Of a stretch of 64,000 nucleotides of DNA, positions 44,050 to 56,964 are shown piece by piece. The number at the start of each line of letters is the position of its first letter. The first letter of the stretch is position 1. Made by a program: the position numbers and the translations under genes. Under the pieces are notes generated by a model. That model did no database searches and had not been told where the DNA came from. It was given only the letters and a program-made list of their open reading frames with translations. The stretch comes from Agarophyton chilense (lineage: Eukaryota > Rhodophyta > Florideophyceae > Gracilariales > Gracilariaceae), in contig JARGXX010000138.1 in NCBI GenBank assembly GCA_030374765.1, forward strand, positions 310,001 to 374,000. The letters run 5' to 3'.

Positions 44050-44260
44050 GTCCGATTGGTTGAGACAGGGGCTTGAAGAGGGAGGTTTTGCCTCGAGTCG
44101 TCCCTCTAGGAGTTTTCCGATGGGCTTCCGTTACTTCCTGAGGATAGGGTTCTTCCACGGGGTCGTCCATAGGATCTACAATGACGTGGACCTGTGGGGC
44201 TTTGATCGGAGTGTCCGGAGGCGTGGCATAGCGTGAGCTTCCAGGAGTCCCTGTGGTTCG

Positions 44261-46158
44261 TTACTGTGCCCTGTTATACATTCCTTCGGATCTCCGCACC
44301 CGATAATTCTCTTCCCTTAGCGCTAGGAGGGTTTTACGTGCGTCCTCAGGCAGATACTTCGTACAGTCACACGGTTGGGTCACTGACAGGCAGAGGAAGC
44401 AAGCCCTCTGGAAGCGGACAAAAACGTCCTTGCGGGGCGCAAAGGGAGAAGACGTAGGTGTGGGTGATTCAGTGGTCGCTGTAGTTCCCTGCAAGGTGTA
44501 TGGTGGGGGCCCGGACTGAGGGGCACTTAAACTAACCGCGAGGATGTCTTTCGAGTCGGCATAATGGACTGATGAATATATGTCCGATTCCGTGGAGCTA
44601 AACAAAGGGGCTTGGCTTTGGTTTACGCAATGGGGTTGCATGTCCTCTGGATATATCAGCATTGCGCCTGGAAGTCCTGTAGTTCTTGCCGTAACCATCG
44701 CCGTAGGTGACGAGCCTTCGGAAGGAGTATTGTGGGTTTTCCGTGTGGTAATTACGGGCATGTGTCCGAATGGCAAATACTAATCCCGTGTTAAATGATG
44801 TTTGAGATGTTCCTCGGAGAATACGTTTCCACATCGGTAAGCCTTCTTCCATAGGCCGTCTGCAAAGGCCGATTTGGTCATGTTGGAGCTCTGCCTAAAG
44901 GACATCACTTCCTGGTGGGCATCCATTATGACGTCATCCGTGGAGTAGGTTGTCGAGAGGTGATGAACAACCTGAGGATATCATCTGAGAAGCTCACGAT
45001 CTTGATCATCCCCAAGGTCAGTTGTGCCAGATATCTTTGAAACCAGCCGGTCACGCGCCTGCCCTGTGAGGAAGCATTGGAAAAGGTACAGAGCGGCGCC
45101 CTCGTGAACACCGTTCTAATCAGAGGCCGAACGGAACAAACTGAGAAACCTAAAGACAGCAATGGGATCGGAACCCTATAAATTACCCGTAATGGTTAGT
45201 TGCATCCATTTGGCTCATTTGGCGACTCTTCGAGCCACCGAACCAGAATGTTTCGGGGTCCTGTCGGACAACCGGTAATTCCGGTATTCTGGAACCTTAA
45301 GGAAGAGTTCGTTTGTTGTTGCCAGTGGTTTGAGGCCTCGAATGGCAGCCTCATCTACTTCCGAGTCGGTTGTTACGGTCGACGCCGATTCGGAATCACT
45401 CGTGTCCAAATGGCCTCTTTTTTTTACTCCTTCTGTTCTTCTTTCTTCAGCGGTTAATACTATCCTTTCCAGCGGAATAGGAACCGAAAGGATCGATCTC
45501 TCTATCAGATCCGGTGGAGTCCTGAAGTGGCTGTACCCCATATTGTCCTTTGAGAAGGTGAATCTACCTCTGTTCTAGACACGGAGCCTTTCTGCTCCTA
45601 GATTGTCTTTCCATTGGATTCTCTGATGGTGTTCCCGGCGAGGGATGGGTAATACCGCCACTCCTGGAGGTTCGGTAGGGGGTTGCCATATGGGAGCCGG
45701 ATAGATAACTTATGGAGTGGTCCTAGGGACCGTATTGCCTGACTGGCTGGTGACTGCTCCTCGAACGGCCTGAAGGAGGGAGTCTATGAATAGCTCAGAC
45801 TCCATGACTTTAGGGACGATTTGCGTAATGAGGTATTCCGTATGGTGAGCGATCGCGGTAGCGAGTCGCATGTCCACAATAAAACCCACATGGGCTCAGC
45901 AGAGCTCACGGAGACGGGCCAGAGAAGGTCGGCAAAGCCTGTAGGAATATTCTCTCTAATTCCTTCAGTCTGGCAAGGTTCCCCTTGAGGTGGCCCTGTC
46001 CTGGAGATGGCCCTGGTGAGGCGTTCTCGTAAACGTGCTGCCACCTTGGGTTCCCGCCGAAACCTTTCAGGGTTGTCCAGGGGGTTCAGTACTTCTTGAG
46101 GCTGGCTGCTCGTGCTTCTGCGGTCGCTAACAGTATCAACCTGTGGTTCAGGCGACAT
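44261..46158 (-). mobile_element. Chromovirus gag region
   Basis: Pieces at 46158-45784, 45541-45215 and 44776-44261 carry gag-like sequence: an Arg- and Ser-rich start, an acidic SDSES stretch, IRGLKPLATTNELF then YRNYRLSDRT, which matches LKP...YRYYRLDNPSGDRT in the gag at 20225-22255, and a C-rich knuckle-like end (CFLCLSVTQPCDC). The region is broken. Relationship to the other element's gag is by eye over about 40 residues. Confidence 0.65.
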
Positions 46159-46360
46159 CGTCGTCGTTGCAGTGGCAAATGATCATGCTGTAGAAGTCAT
46201 ATGGTCTGGTCGGTTGGGTATGTCTCCTGCCTCTATGATGGCGGTTGTTTCCGTACTTCTGGTTCGTTGGAAAACTAAACCAAAGGCTAGAATTTGTATA
46301 ATGCTCTTTCCGGTGGTCAGCTCAAGTACTCCTAAGGGATTGTAAGTCGGGATAATCAAA

Positions 46361-47625
46361 TGTAACGCAATGACGGGTTGGGTCAGCGTACGGGTCTCGA
46401 CCGGTGGTAGCGTGGTAGAACGGGGCCCAAATTTCGAATCCTTGACGGTGGTGCTCCCAAAGTACTTTGTACAATTGTAGAGCAATCCCAGATGGAGAAA
46501 TACCTCTCGGGTGTTCGAGTCCCGCTCTCGTGAAGAGGAGTAACTCATCGAACAAGCCTTCGTTCCACCGATGCGTGGGTGTAAAACCATAGTGGTTCAG
46601 GCAATACTTACCAAGGTGATGAATCCAAAAAAGGGGAAGAATCAAAGGGGTATCCAAGGACAAGGATATTCCGTAGAAAAAAGTGAAATGTAGGGCGAAA
46701 ATTTAGGGCGAAATAAGACGCACGACCAAACGTACAGAAATATGAAAACAGTATCCACACTGCATAAGTGGAACCACGACGGGTAAAAACAACCCTATAC
46801 AGTGGCGGTGTATTGACCTTAACACAGAAAGACCAACAAAAGAAAGAAACACACTAATAACGATGGTACAGTGACACCTTAGCTTCCTGAGGGGATAGAT
46901 TAGCCAAACTGGTCGCGTTTTCTCCCGTTAAGAAAAGGAGACTGGAGTAGGCGACATAATCTAGATCCAAGCACTCGGTTGCCATTTACTTGGTGGTAGC
47001 GATGGCGGTGAAGCCATTGTTTAAGTCTATTGTACACAGTGAAATACAAGTGTATACTGTAGTAGTGAAAATTAATCCTGGTCCATATACGTATCATGTG
47101 TGTAACCCCAGCCTTGCACGTCCATCCGCCCACTACGGTGCTACTATAGACACTTAACTAACTTATCTTCTAAGGTGTCTATAATACTAAAAACAAATAT
47201 TACTCATAAAATCGTTGATGTTGTCCCCGATATATCGGATGCCATATGAATAGTGCCCCGACCGGTTACACGCGCAGGCCCTGCTCTACAGAAATGCACG
47301 GACGTTTACTGCGTAGCCCTACAGGTTGAAGCTACGGAAACGATGGCTTGAAAAGCAAAAGGTGGAAGTATTGTAACAAAGGGGGTAGTTCAGTATTTTA
47401 ACTGTTCCTACCCGATTCTAAGGAAGAAGCGTCACTCGAGCCAAGTAAGTATCAATGGCGTGGCGCTGATATCTCCCTTGCTCTGTAAGATTCTATCCTA
47501 ACTTAATAAAAAACACAATTCTCTGAATATGTCCAGCTGTGGTCGGCCAGTCCCCTTGGCGTCTGTAAGATACCTCAGGCCCTGGCGCCTGACAAGAATC
47601 AACTGTAATCGTTGCTCCTTCACAG
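46361..47625 (-). repeat. 5' LTR of the chromovirus, with a nested insertion
   Basis: 46361-46475 matches the outer part of the 3' LTR, and 47291-47625 matches its inner part (CGTTTACTGCG, then CCTCAGGCCCTGGCG and GCTCCTTCACA), with much divergence. The middle, 46476-47290, has no counterpart in the 3' LTR. Downstream on the minus strand comes TTTGATTATCCCGACTTACAA, the primer-site position. Confidence 0.65.
46476..47290. mobile_element. Solo-LTR-like insertion inside the 5' LTR
   Basis: 815 bp starting TGTAGAGC and ending GCTCTACA, an 8-bp perfect inverted terminus of LTR type, absent from the sister LTR. Flanks CAAT and AAAT are too weak to prove a target duplication. The start resembles the LTR of 18481-26852 (TGTAGAGCAACGCCCAG against TGTAGAGCAATCCCAG), but the bodies do not match by eye. 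Confidence 0.5.
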
Positions 47626-47860
47626 AATCAACAAAGCAGCTCGCTCAGGGGCCGTTCCAGGACGCAAGGGTCGGGAAATTACTCCCGTCGTTGAAGGTAC
47701 TCTGCCAGCACTGCCTAAAGAGAGCTTTGCCCAACAAGAACACGAAGGAATGGACTCGATAGATACACTGTCTATTGAACAGCGTAGTTCGGCAGGCACG
47801 CTACCTGTAACGACTGCCGAAGAAAGTACAGACGTCATAGTACCAAGTGGATGCTTTTAA
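47626..47860 (+). mobile_element. Probable continuation of the Ty3 fossil of 36300-38269
   Basis: Directly after the chromovirus end the plus strand reads INKAARSGAVPG, which could match the H-N-x-x-A-D-A-L-S-R end of Ty3 RNase H, then ITPVVEGTLP and a MDSIDTLSIEQ spacer-like stretch. This is the expected continuation of YDLEVLTKKG on the other side. The similarity is weak. Confidence 0.35.
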
Positions 47861-48700
47861 TACCAGGCTACATCTGTAGGACAATGCCCCCAAGGGGGAA
47901 AACCTACGAAGACGTCCGGATCTTCCTCTCACGAGGTAACCGGCGTAGTAGAGCCCTCCCAGGGATTGGCGCGCAATGCCGGGTGTAAGCCGGAGCCGAA
48001 CCGTCGCGACAGGCGCAAGGAGGCTGAAAGAAGCCAAGAATATCCGCCGAAGCGGTGCTTGCGTATCCTCTGAGGAGACAAAACCCACGAGTGTGGCGAG
48101 CACGACAGGTGTCAGTGCGAGCCGCAAGAGCGGGAATTGCCCAATGAAGGGAGGAAAAGGGAAGGAAAATGGGAACGGAGGCAAGAGGGCGAGGTTGACC
48201 ACGAGTCGCAAGAGGGGACTCGGGAATAGCCGGCACTGCCGGGTGTAGCAACCCGTATACACGGGCGGAACCACGAAAGTGGGAATAGATACCCAACACA
48301 CGAAGGCTGTTTGAACGTCCAAGGGGGTTGGGAAGCCGTGCACCACGGGAAATCCCTCCGTAAGGAGTTGTATATCCACGCATGCGGTTCGACCCAGAGC
48401 CAAGATCTGGAAGACCAAGATCACCCTGGTTGGGGAGACTTTACTGGACCGGCGGCCGCGAGGCCGGCGGCCTAAGTACTGTAGTCACCGTAGAATAGAA
48501 TAAATAAAGTCTATCCTAAATAGCTAAATTTCCGTCTAACAAAGGGGCCAATCTGGCGGCCACGTGAATGGCACCCGGTCCCGCCGGTGCATCACCGGCG
48601 TTCCGGCCATCGCCGTGAAAACGGATTTCTCCTACTCATAACGAGGTTGCACGCTGGAGGCTCCGGGAAAAACTAAAGTCCCCAAAAACCTCCCTGGAGG
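47861..48700. other. GC-rich block with strong dyads, possible solo LTR
   Basis: From TGTAGGACAATGCCCCC (47874) to a CTAACA end near 48541 the block is GC-rich, lacks a supported gene, and has AATAAATAAAG near its end, as LTR R regions do. Dyads include CCCCCAAGGGGG (47888), GGCGGCCGCGAGGCCGGCGGCC (48452-48473) and CCGCCGGTG/CACCGG near 48576. No target duplication was found. A solo LTR or another structured element is possible. Confidence 0.3.
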
Positions 48701-48803
48701 ACGTTGCTCTTCAACATCGTATGATGAGAATGCTGCTGCTGATGATGTACTATCGACAACAGACTCTCGGTATGATAAACCGTCAGTTGCAGACAGTTTT
48801 TAA

Positions 48804-50600
48804 GTGCTCTTGTCCATAAATAAACACTTATATCCAGGAACTGTGCAGCAAGCAGACGAAGATGGTCGTCTAAACATCCATTATGAGGACAGCTACAAAG
48901 AACTCCTATATATGACAAAGAAAGGCTGGAACTACAACAATTCACTTACAGCTGGCTCTAGCTCTAGTTCAACTCTGCCTGATTTACAAGCCACCGGCAC
49001 TGAGAAAGTTGTGTTGTCGTCAATGGTCAAGCATTCCGAGAATAAGCAATTCCTCAAGCACAACGCGCAAGGATTCGACCAATACTCTCTAGTCAATGCA
49101 TACAAGATAGAAGAGGAAACCTTCCTCAAGAGTGTGCGCCCTGTCACACACGACAATGTTATTCCAAAGTCAATTATAATCAATAGTCACACACTTCACA
49201 AAGTCTAGACCAATGACGATGGCTCTTTGAAGCTTAAGGCACGAATAGCACCTCATGGTAACGAAGATGACTTAAGGAACTTCCTAAGCAGAGACTGTGA
49301 AACGTGTCCACCTACAGGTCTCAGAATTCTCGAGTCCATAGCATCTTTATTCGGATGGAACATTTACAGATCTGATGTCAAATCTGCATTCTTGCAGACC
49401 TGAGAGGCGCAGATAAATGTCTATGTGCGCCCTCCCAAAGAAAACCGAATGAAATCTACTCATCTATGGCTGTTGTTGACAACTGCATCCAGGCTTGTCA
49501 ATTTCAATGCTAAATGGAAGAGCCAGTTCGACAATATCATGTTTGAAATTGGACTCAATCAGTCAGCTCACGTGCCCCAGCTATTCTTTCATAAAGAAAA
49601 CGGAAGGTTGGTACTAATCGTCTCCAAAATTGTGCCTGACTTCAAAGCTGCAGGTGATACCAACATTGTTAAATGTTTTACGATGCAATTTGACAGACGA
49701 TTCATGTTTGGTGATGTGATGCATGGACCTGGAAAGCTACGTTTTTTTGGGATTAACACTATTCAAAATGGCGACCTGACCACTGAGACTGACGCCGACG
49801 ACAAAATGAACGCTGTTTATGAGTATCCCTTCTCCAGACAACTTCGCAAGCATCTTGACGAACTAATCAACCAAATTGAGAAGTCAGTATTTGCCTCAAC
49901 CAACAGTTCCTTTGGATGGATCGGAACTACTGCATCGCCATTTGGCTCGTTCTATGAAAGACATCTGCAGCTAAAAGAACCCGATATTAAGGTCTACCAA
50001 CTTGTTGAACAAGTAAATATTGATCGCAAGATTAAGAAGCTTGGAACAACAATCGCATATCTTAGACCGCCGGATAACAAACAGCATGAAATCAACGTTT
50101 CATTATTTGCTGATGCGCCGTGTACTGGTGATTGATGTCAACTTGGAGTTCTATCTGGTTTACGTGTGGGTGAATTGAAAAACAGTTCTATTTATCATTC
50201 TATCTCGTGGCTCTCTCACAATGCAGAAGGCCCAGTTAAAAGTGTTCCAGAAGCCGAGATTTTGCTGCTTCTGAAAACATTGATGAAGGCAAAAAATATC
50301 TCTAAGGCCTACTCCAAGCTGTTAGATATGAATGTCAGACTGAGACTTGCAGTTGAATCCAAGGATTTATTCCCATCACTCTCGTCGCAGAAAAACTCTA
50401 TCGACAAGTCGTTAGATGCCTCCGATATGAATTTCAGACTGGTGCAGTGAACTCAACATCTTGGGTTTCTGGAAACCCCAGCCTAGCATATCCACTCACC
50501 AAGAAAGGAAGTTTTTTTTTACAGATTCTCCCATACTTACGCTATTCACTGGGAGACTCAACATCAACTATCATGATATTTTGGAAACTAAAAGATTAGA
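48804..50600 (+). mobile_element. Ty1/copia pol fossil
   Basis: Translations give KLKARIAPHGNED, TCPPTGLRILESIASLFGWN and SDVKSAFLQT (RT start), VYVRPPKE, a run of RT/RNase H-like sequence (IAYLRPPDNKQHEINVSLFADA) and SLAYPLTKKGS at the end, the usual copia close. It is old and broken. AT-rich sequence after 50600 with AACAGTTTTTGTAATG and a late TTTTATACTGAGATAAATC may include its LTR, but no partner was seen. Confidence 0.75.
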
Positions 50601-52290
50601 GATAAACTTTGGTTGAAAACCCAAAAAAGTATTCAAATGGTCATTTTGATTCATACAACCTTCTCTTGATGCGACCGCTCCATATTTTTTATTTTTGTTC
50701 TTAATGGTTGTACCGTGACTCGTTGATATTATGTCGTGGTAACAGTTTTTGTAATGTATTGCGCCCGCTTGTATGATTTGATTGTGTGTACCTATATATC
50801 TCTATGTTTGTAGTGTGCAAACCAGAAAGATGAGACCCCTTTCTCTCTCTCACTTTTTACTTGGTTTTATACTGAGATAAATCTCTTTTTTTATCGTTCT
50901 CAGTCCACTAGCTCGACCAGGCACCGAGGCACAGTCTAACCGTTTTTATTCTACTTTTCGATAAACTCTTTCATTATAGCATATTTTTACAGTTTAATGT
51001 TCTGCGTAAGCTTGATATTTGCATTTCGATAACCTTCATACGGCATTTTGTCTAGCATTGCGCAAAAAGAACAAAATTGAGTTGCGGAGCTGTAACCCAT
51101 ACTCTTTTTCATAGTATTTTTGCGTATTTGATAACACAGTTTCTTTATAATCGCGTTTTGACTGATGTAGTTTCAACATGAAGAAACAGTGGTTCTATTT
51201 ATTGCAGGTTATTCTTTTCTGCCATTTTGAGGAAGTGCATTTTATTTTTTATTTTATTTGTGATATTCCGACAGCGTCATTATCTTTAAAACTTTTCTTA
51301 TGCGACTTTCTGTTTTCATATCTATCTCAATGCATCATTCACAACAAAAATAAAACCGTTTCATGATTTCACAATTGATAATCACTGATTAGATGACATG
51401 GCGTAGATTATTTTTCAAGAGTAGACGGCAACTTTTTGTATCACGTTGAATGTTATAAATATCGAGTTTGACCTATAATGAGTTGTTGGAATTGCTAAGG
51501 TGTTTAATGTCTCTTTGAAAAGAGCTGTATTGGCTCGAAAAGAATTGAATATTTCGAATTAGAACTCTTTTCTTCTGGTAACCGTTTAAAAGTCATTATA
51601 TAAAAGATAACCTTACTTTTAGGATTCACTTTTAATCAGCGTGCTTTTTGACAGTGTGTTGTGTTGCTCTGTTTCTATTGCCCGTAAATTCTGTACACTC
51701 TCTATCTTAGGTTTTTTATTAGTCTAATCTTGGGGGAAAATTGTTATTTGGACAATTGACTAACATGCAGTGTCTCGTGACAACCTTTTGTCTACAAAAG
51801 TGTAAAAAGCCAAAATCTTTGTAGTTCATTTTCTATGGAAACAGTTGATCTGTTTGTATTGCGCCTCAAAAGTCTTTCAAAAACCCGGCGCTTTTTAATT
51901 GGTCAGGCGAGAAGCTCGAGTTGTGGTTCAAGGTGCTGGTTGGCGGTTGAGAGAAAATGGAGAGCTTCCATTGGGTGTGCGCAAATGCGCCCCAACGTAC
52001 CACTAGCTGTTCGAAGTGGGTATCAGCTCGTTTCATTGGATGTTATTCAGTCTATGTTCTACGTGCCTTACGCCATGTATTGTGTCCTTGGGCCTTTCTT
52101 ACGCAAGTATTCACATACGCTTGTATCCACGTTTCCACGTGCAGACGTTGTCCCGTTGTTGCGTACTCCACGTACCCACGTACCCACGTATCCACAGCCG
52201 ACAGCCCTGCAGTAGTCCGAGCGCCCACCGCGCCAGTACGCGCGCAAAAGCGCGCCACCCAAACTGGAGCGCGAGAAAAAAAGGCGCGCT
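50601..52290. other. AT-rich spacer, no supported gene
   Basis: Low-GC sequence until about 51830, then a rise in GC towards the histone gene. A 62-codon frame at 51178-51366 is Phe/Leu-rich and has no support. Repeats of ACCCACGT occur at 52170-52195. Confidence 0.4.
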
Positions 52291-52304
52291 TGAGCGCCCC
52301 CAAC

Positions 52305-52450
52305 GACGCGTTTTGATTGGTTGCAAACGCGTCGCCTGCCGCGCGTGCGCGCTGTTCATTGGCTGCGCGCACTGCTCGGGGCATAGGCGGGCTGAACCGC
52401 CCCAGCACTACGATTCTCAGCGTTTGTGTGGCGTTTGGCAACATACAAAA
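52305..52450 (+). promoter_or_regulatory. Histone H3 promoter region with inverted CCAAT boxes
   Basis: GATTGGTTGC (52315) and CATTGGCTGC (52354) are reverse CCAAT boxes; further ATTGG strings lie at 51898, 51970 and 52036. GC-rich sequence surrounds them. A weak TATA-like ATACAAAAG lies near 52443. CCAAT elements are common in histone promoters of many eukaryotes. Confidence 0.45.
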
Positions 52451-52528
52451 GCACCATCGTGGCTCTCTCCACGACACTTGCAGTTGATCAGCATCCTTTT
52501 TCATCCCGACTTATCGTCACTGCGCTGA

Positions 52529-53011
<483 letters not shown>

Positions 53012-53023
53012 GAGCGTATACCT

Positions 53024-53077
53024 CCTTGAGAGTGCCCGCCACCTTGTGAGTGCCCGCCACCTTGTGAGTGCACGCCA
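53024..53077. repeat. 18-bp tandem repeat in the H3 3' flank
   Basis: Three units of CCTTGTGAGTGCCCGCCA with one change in the first and one in the third, 13 bp after the stop codon, so probably in the 3' untranslated region. Confidence 0.85.
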
Positions 53078-53199
53078 CCTGCTTTTCTGTACCTACCTAC
53101 CTTTGTAAACACAACTTTTACCCACTGTTTGTGCCTACGTTGTAAAGCCATCTTTGGGCTCTCCCTCTCTGTTTTCAAGTCACCACCGAAACGTTATCA

Positions 53200-53960
53200 T
53201 GACCAACTTCGAACAGATATTGGACAATAAATCCAACTATTTTCGATAACTTCGGCAAATGTGAGAGACGGATGTAGTAACAAGAAAGCATCCATCATGC
53301 TCTGCACCCGGCCGACACAAGCGAACAGCATGACTTGGTGTACGACGTGGATCCGTTTCACACGTTGCCACGTACAACACTAGCAAGGCGATGCGCCGCT
53401 CTCGTGCCACTCCACACGTAGTATAGCGTGTCCACGTCGCCACGTGCTCCCGAGATTCGCTCGTCCAATAATTCAAACCTTGGAATTCGCGTGCCACGTC
53501 ATCCAATGCCGGTCGTGCTCGCCGACAAGTTGAGTGAGCATTGTCGCTCACGACAAACTGTGCCGGCCCGTTGATTGCGCATTTGCGTCTGAATCGCTGC
53601 ATGTGCGCTTGGGGCGATAACGGCCATGTTCGTTGTGCTCGTGAGCGTCTTTGTGCGCTCCCGAGCATGCTTCTCTGCTACGTTTGGGCTGTTTAAGTGT
53701 GCTTCTCAGTGCTCCGCCAGCTCCCATTTGCGCCGCCCGATGCACCTTTATATGGTGCCCCCTCATATCGGTATCTGCCGCCGTCGCTGTGTTGCTTCCC
53801 GCTCGTCCTCATGAGCCACTGCTCGCCTCCACGGAGCGCCTGATTTCTACCTGTCATCCAATTGCAGCTCTGCAACTCTTCAGCACAGCACACTGATCTC
53901 GCTTGCGCGTCAGTAGCCTTTTTCCCATCATTGTTTCTAGTGCTTTTTCTCCCTTTTTAC
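53200..53960. other. CACGTG-rich spacer, no supported gene
   Basis: Many CCACGT/ACGTGG strings (53340-53470), including GCCACGTGCTC, a G-box core. Overlapping short frames on both strands lack motifs. A 39-codon frame starts at ATG 53965 (MAEPAAAAAQHTP) after a pyrimidine-rich leader and could be a first exon, but nothing supports a continuation. Confidence 0.35.
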
Positions 53961-54199
53961 CAGTATGGCTGAGCCGGCGGCTGCGGCCGCACAACACACC
54001 CCAATCCGGATCCGGCCCAAATTACGCCTCCGGTCCCCAACAGTTAAAGGGGGTAGGAATTCCACAACCAACCCTAGAGAATAACAAAGCCTTTTCAAAG
54101 GTGCTTGGATTCTTTCAATACAATTTCGACATGGGGAGAACCGTTGATACAGACGAAGAGCACCCGGAAACAATGACAATCAGTTCGCCTTTCGAACTC

Positions 54200-55240
54200 A
54201 TTCCTTCAACTCAACAATAGCCTCCATCTTCGCAACCGCGTCACAATAAAAGCATCATGGGAAGAATAGTCCGCTTTCTACCATCTGGGCCCTTCTAGAT
54301 TTCTCTTCAATGATCCTCTCGAGCAAAATGCCCCGCTCTTCGAAGATATTGATCTCTTGAATGAGATATGGTTTCCCGTGCCTTTCGATCTCAAGTATAC
54401 ATCAGGTGCTATAGATCCATCAGAACCGCCGGCACATATGCAGGGGCTTTTCTATTTGCGCCTCCTGCGCTGGAAACGGCCTGAACAAGGCAAGCACCTT
54501 CGCCCAACCCAAATCAAGAGCCGTTTGTTACTCTTACCAACGGTCCATTAGTTCAGCATCTGCACAATTTTATGGGCGGTCCGCCTGGCGTGATGCAATA
54601 TATTGTCAAGTATAAAAGCGATATACCAAACGGTTTCGGTGAAGACAATAACAATGACAGAAACGAAAATGCCGGAAATGCCAATGCCGAAAACAACGAA
54701 GTTGCCGCATTGGACGACGTTGAAAATGATTTCCGTGCACATTATTTCATTCAAGGTGGTTGAAGTCTTATTAAAAGCTTGCCAGAAGCTTGAGTTTATT
54801 TCCGATAATTTGCGAAGGACTCGCGTGATCATAGGTACAAGGGAAGCTTGGACTAAACGACACAGCAGAGGGGCGACTCTTCATCCACTTTCAGTTCTCG
54901 CACGTCTTGTCGACCCTGCAACTCTCGAACAGATAACTGATATAAGGAATCCTGCCATCAATAGGTGGCATTGCTTCAAAGTCCATACAAATGAGAACAA
55001 TAAGTGAATTAAAAGGAGTGATTTACAGGTATGACCCGTCCGCAATTCGTATGGAGAAGAAATAAAACTTGCCCTGCATGAGTCTATGGCGATAAGTTCA
55101 CCCTCCTCCACTTACATGAGAATTATTGGCGAAGGAGCTGTACCTCCCATATCCAATACAACTGAAAGGGTCGTAAATGTTCACTTCCCATGGCTAAAAA
55201 CCGAAGATTTAATAGAAATGTGTCGAAACAGAGATAATTG
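54200..55240 (+). pseudogene. Decayed coding-like region, possibly Helitron-related
   Basis: Plus-strand pieces in changing frames look coding: NEIWFPVPFDLKYTSG (54357 on), HLHNFMGGPPGVMQYIVKYK (54555-54615), DDVENDFRAHYFIQGG (54712-54763), then RRTRVIIGTREAW and HPLSVLARLVDPATL. The VMQYIVKYKSD segment with a later D...Y block recalls the region before the helicase in Helitron Rep-helicases, but the match is too thin to name. Frames change at least three times. Confidence 0.25.
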
Positions 55241-56964
55241 ATGGTGATTGAAACACAACAACGCTTGATTTGTTTCAGAGCCACTACTATCCTACCTGAA
55301 AGTCAATCCAAGAGATGGGTTGCCATTCATTCGCATGAGCGGCGCGAAGTGTATGAAAACAAATCGCATGCGAGCCAATTCGTTCACAGAACGAAGACAG
55401 AAACGAAAAAAGAAATAGTGAATAGTCGAAACGAGAGACGGAAGTCGACATAAATAAGAAGACAATGTTTCTTTCGCTTCTATTACCTCTTTGTGTTTTC
55501 TCCGTTCTTCTACGGTATAGCCCAAGTCCCTTTGTGTTCGGAGCATTAGGTATGAAACGGTAAACGGATATTGCTGGACAGCACATAAAATTCGCTTTTC
55601 AAGTATACCCAAAACGAGCGTGCCGCACTCAATGAGTTGGGGAGCAACTTCAAGAAACATGAGTGCTCAGCATCTCGCCGTCCATAAACGTGCCCTAAGT
55701 GTATGAGGGGTAACAATCCCTAATATCTGTTTTAGGAACCACTCAAAAAAATCAACTTCCAGTGCCCTTCACAATGGTACTTTTTTCCGCTGCTGGCAGT
55801 GCTGATGTTCAATTCTGACAAGGAATTGTCTTACATTTTCAGACGTAGAACATTTATAATCGGGAGGGAATGCCAATGCTCTGGTGCAATCATCGAGGAG
55901 AGAGTGCATTGTTGTTGTGAGCAGCAGCTCACTCGTGGTGAGAAATGTCGACGACGGTTGCGCATCGTAGCTTCGGATTGTACTTGAACCTAAGAGTAAA
56001 AATGTTCCGCTTCCCTCGAAATCCAAGAACTATTACAGGGCTACAACACGGGCTCCCAGTGCAAGGAAGGGATCCCATTTAAAAGGCCACCGACGTGTTT
56101 AGTCTCCTCCTGGAGATCTTCTGTTGGTATGCTTTCGAGGAGCACTCACTCTGAAAGTTCAAAAACAGGAGAGAGATAAAAAAAGACGCAGGTCTTATCC
56201 AATCTACCCACCAAACGTAGGGCTTTATGTGAAATGTCTTCGTGGCGACGAGTGTGGACTTCAATTGCACACTTCCCTTTTGTTTGAACTGAAAAAGAAA
56301 AAAGTGCGGGCCCACGTTTCGAATCAGAGCCCGTTTAAGCTATATCAAGGTATGTTCATCCAAAAAAAATCAGTCTGCATTCGTGGTGGTCCACCGACTG
56401 TTTCAATTTCTTAGCGGTGATGAATCCAAAGTGAAAGCCATGAAAGAACAAGTCGTTGCAGAACTAAATCGTGGCGCGATCCGCCCGGAAGTAATAGTAG
56501 CTTGAATTTCAGTTAAACCATCACCATATTCTTTCGCCGAGACCAGAATGGAATCACAAAATATGCCTGAGAAATGCGCACATGTTTTGTATTCAATGTC
56601 ACGGTTGCAAGGAGTGTTTTGTAACCATTCAATGGTGCTGGTGGAGGCAGGAAAAAAGGCCATCATATCGTATTGGGATGAAGAGCCGGATGAGAGTGGC
56701 CAGTATTCTCCGGAGTGGTCTTGAATTAGTTGCTTAGTGCCGCAATTTGTATGCAATATTATTTCTTTCATGGTAGGACTTCAGATCTTAAGAGTAATTG
56801 CACTTCATCGTCCAGTACGGCGAGATCTAGACATATCATATTTGCAGTCGTAAAGAGTTAAAGTTTATTCAGTTTCGGATCGATTCTGGATCGTCAATAG
56901 AATTCTGAAGAGCTACTCTACAAGTTATAATCTAGTTTAGTTGAATACGTCTATTGTCTGCTAT
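55241..56964. other. No recognisable gene
   Basis: Short frames on both strands (for example 56403-56771 minus and 56124-56414 plus) show no motif, no start context and no repeats. The region may include more of the decayed element to its left. Confidence 0.35.

Larger units (their letters stand above)
38270..47625 (-). mobile_element. Ty3 chromodomain element (chromovirus), minus strand
   Basis: Read on the minus strand: 5' LTR (47625-46361), gag (46158-44261), protease (43887-43177), RT and RNase H (42972-41600), integrase with chromodomain (41467-39758), an antisense coding stretch on the plus strand (about 38650-39502), polypurine tract (38577-38564) and 3' LTR (38563-38270). LTR ends are TGTGAAGGAGC...GCGTTACA. 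The LTRs are visibly diverged and of unequal length, one holding an insertion, so the copy is old; it is broken, with roughly half a dozen breaks. The flanking five bases (GCATT and GAATC) match only in part, as expected at this age. Gag and the PPT are related to those of 18481-26852. Confidence 0.8.

Noticed and set aside
53146-53160. Histone 3' stem-loop
   Set aside because: AGCC/GGCT gives only four pairs with a seven-base loop and does not match the animal or green algal histone hairpin.
53651-53896. 81-codon plus frame with Cys and Pro
   Set aside because: No signal peptide, no start context, GC-rich spacer that gives open frames on both strands.
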